Origin: Megaleporinus macrocephalus
Lineage: Eukaryota > Chordata > Actinopteri > Characiformes > Anostomidae
Reading direction: 5' to 3'
DNA length: 64,000 nt
Assembly (NCBI GenBank): GCA_021613375.1
Contig: CM038704.1
Location: forward strand, 32,240,582 to 32,304,581
In this document: piece by piece, positions 63,756 through 64,000 of the stretch
Position numbering within the stretch: position 1 is the first letter of the stretch
How the letters are laid out: each line of letters opens with the position of its first letter
Position numbers and translations under genes: made by a program
The notes under the pieces: generated by a model
The model's input: only the letters and a program-made list of their open reading frames with translations
What the model was told of the DNA's origin: nothing
Databases searched by the model: none

Positions 63756-64000
63756 AGTACCAAAAAAAAAACAACCTTTATCCATTATACATCATTATGT
63801 ACGTTTTCTTCTTTTCAAAAACTTGTTATATCCAAAGTTATTTGAAAAGATTATATAAAAGTCACACTAGTCCTCTAAAGCCAGACATATATAGTGTGAT
63901 TTTAGAATTTCTCTCCTTAGTGACTTATATTGTACGTTTGAATAGACCCTCATGTACAGACAAAGCCTATAATATACGTAGGCTTACACTGCATAAAAAT

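Larger units (their letters stand above)
33599..64000 (-). other. ptprf: Region upstream of the Ig2 exon, probably a long 5' intron
   Basis: These 30.4 kb contain no exon I can support on either strand. I specifically looked on the minus strand for Ig1 landmarks (SGGVASFVCQA, MKKGKKV, IQPLR, YEC.A.NS.GEI) and found none. LAR-family genes are known for very large 5' introns, so the most economical reading is that the whole stretch is the intron between Ig1 and Ig2. Apart from the repeats listed separately, 34400-35900, 36020-37700, 38650-44340, 45000-46000, 51100-52030, 52350-56160, 56560-59500, 60550-63550 are AT-rich with nothing nameable. Confidence 0.5.

Overview
The window is vertebrate, most likely teleost, genomic DNA. 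It is AT-rich, full of (CA)n, (TA)n and (TATC)n microsatellites, decayed Tc1/mariner and hAT elements and other short dispersed repeats of the kind common in bony fish. The only gene I can support is one spliced gene on the minus strand. Its exons encode an internal part of the ectodomain of a LAR-type receptor protein tyrosine phosphatase. Several diagnostic stretches match LAR itself (PTPRF) better than its paralogues PTPRD and PTPRS.

Layout, in transcript order (right to left): Ig2 first part (33598-33410); an 18-nt microexon A (30260-30243); Ig2 second part (25035-24925); Ig3 (9558-9289); FN3-1 plus FN3-2 in one exon (2764-2183); FN3-3 first half (1740-1607); FN3-3 second half (737-593). 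All seven exons have AG/GT borders. All junctions are phase 1 except the phase 0 junction inside FN3-3. Together they give an uninterrupted 1449-nt reading frame (483 codons). The signal peptide, Ig1, FN3-4 onward, transmembrane segment and phosphatase domains are not visible and should lie outside the window.

The introns (3.1, 5.2, 15.4, 6.5, 0.44 and 0.87 kb) and about 30.4 kb upstream of the Ig2 exon hold no other convincing gene. They hold a nearly complete but inactive Tc1-like element with long IR/DR ends (21928-23118), a hAT-type element with an 8-bp target duplication that carries a deleted Tc1 copy inside it (15613-16225), a second hAT-type element with its own 8-bp duplication (48354-49295), older transposase relics, two unnamed direct-repeat pairs, long purine or pyrimidine tracts, and a near-perfect 36-bp-arm hairpin at 28819-28896.

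The biology most worth following is the alternative splicing of the Ig2 domain: a six-residue GGTPIR insert is preserved at exactly the place where LAR-family receptors use mini-exon A to tune binding to synaptic partners. Identification rests on family sequences remembered and compared by eye; no database search was run.
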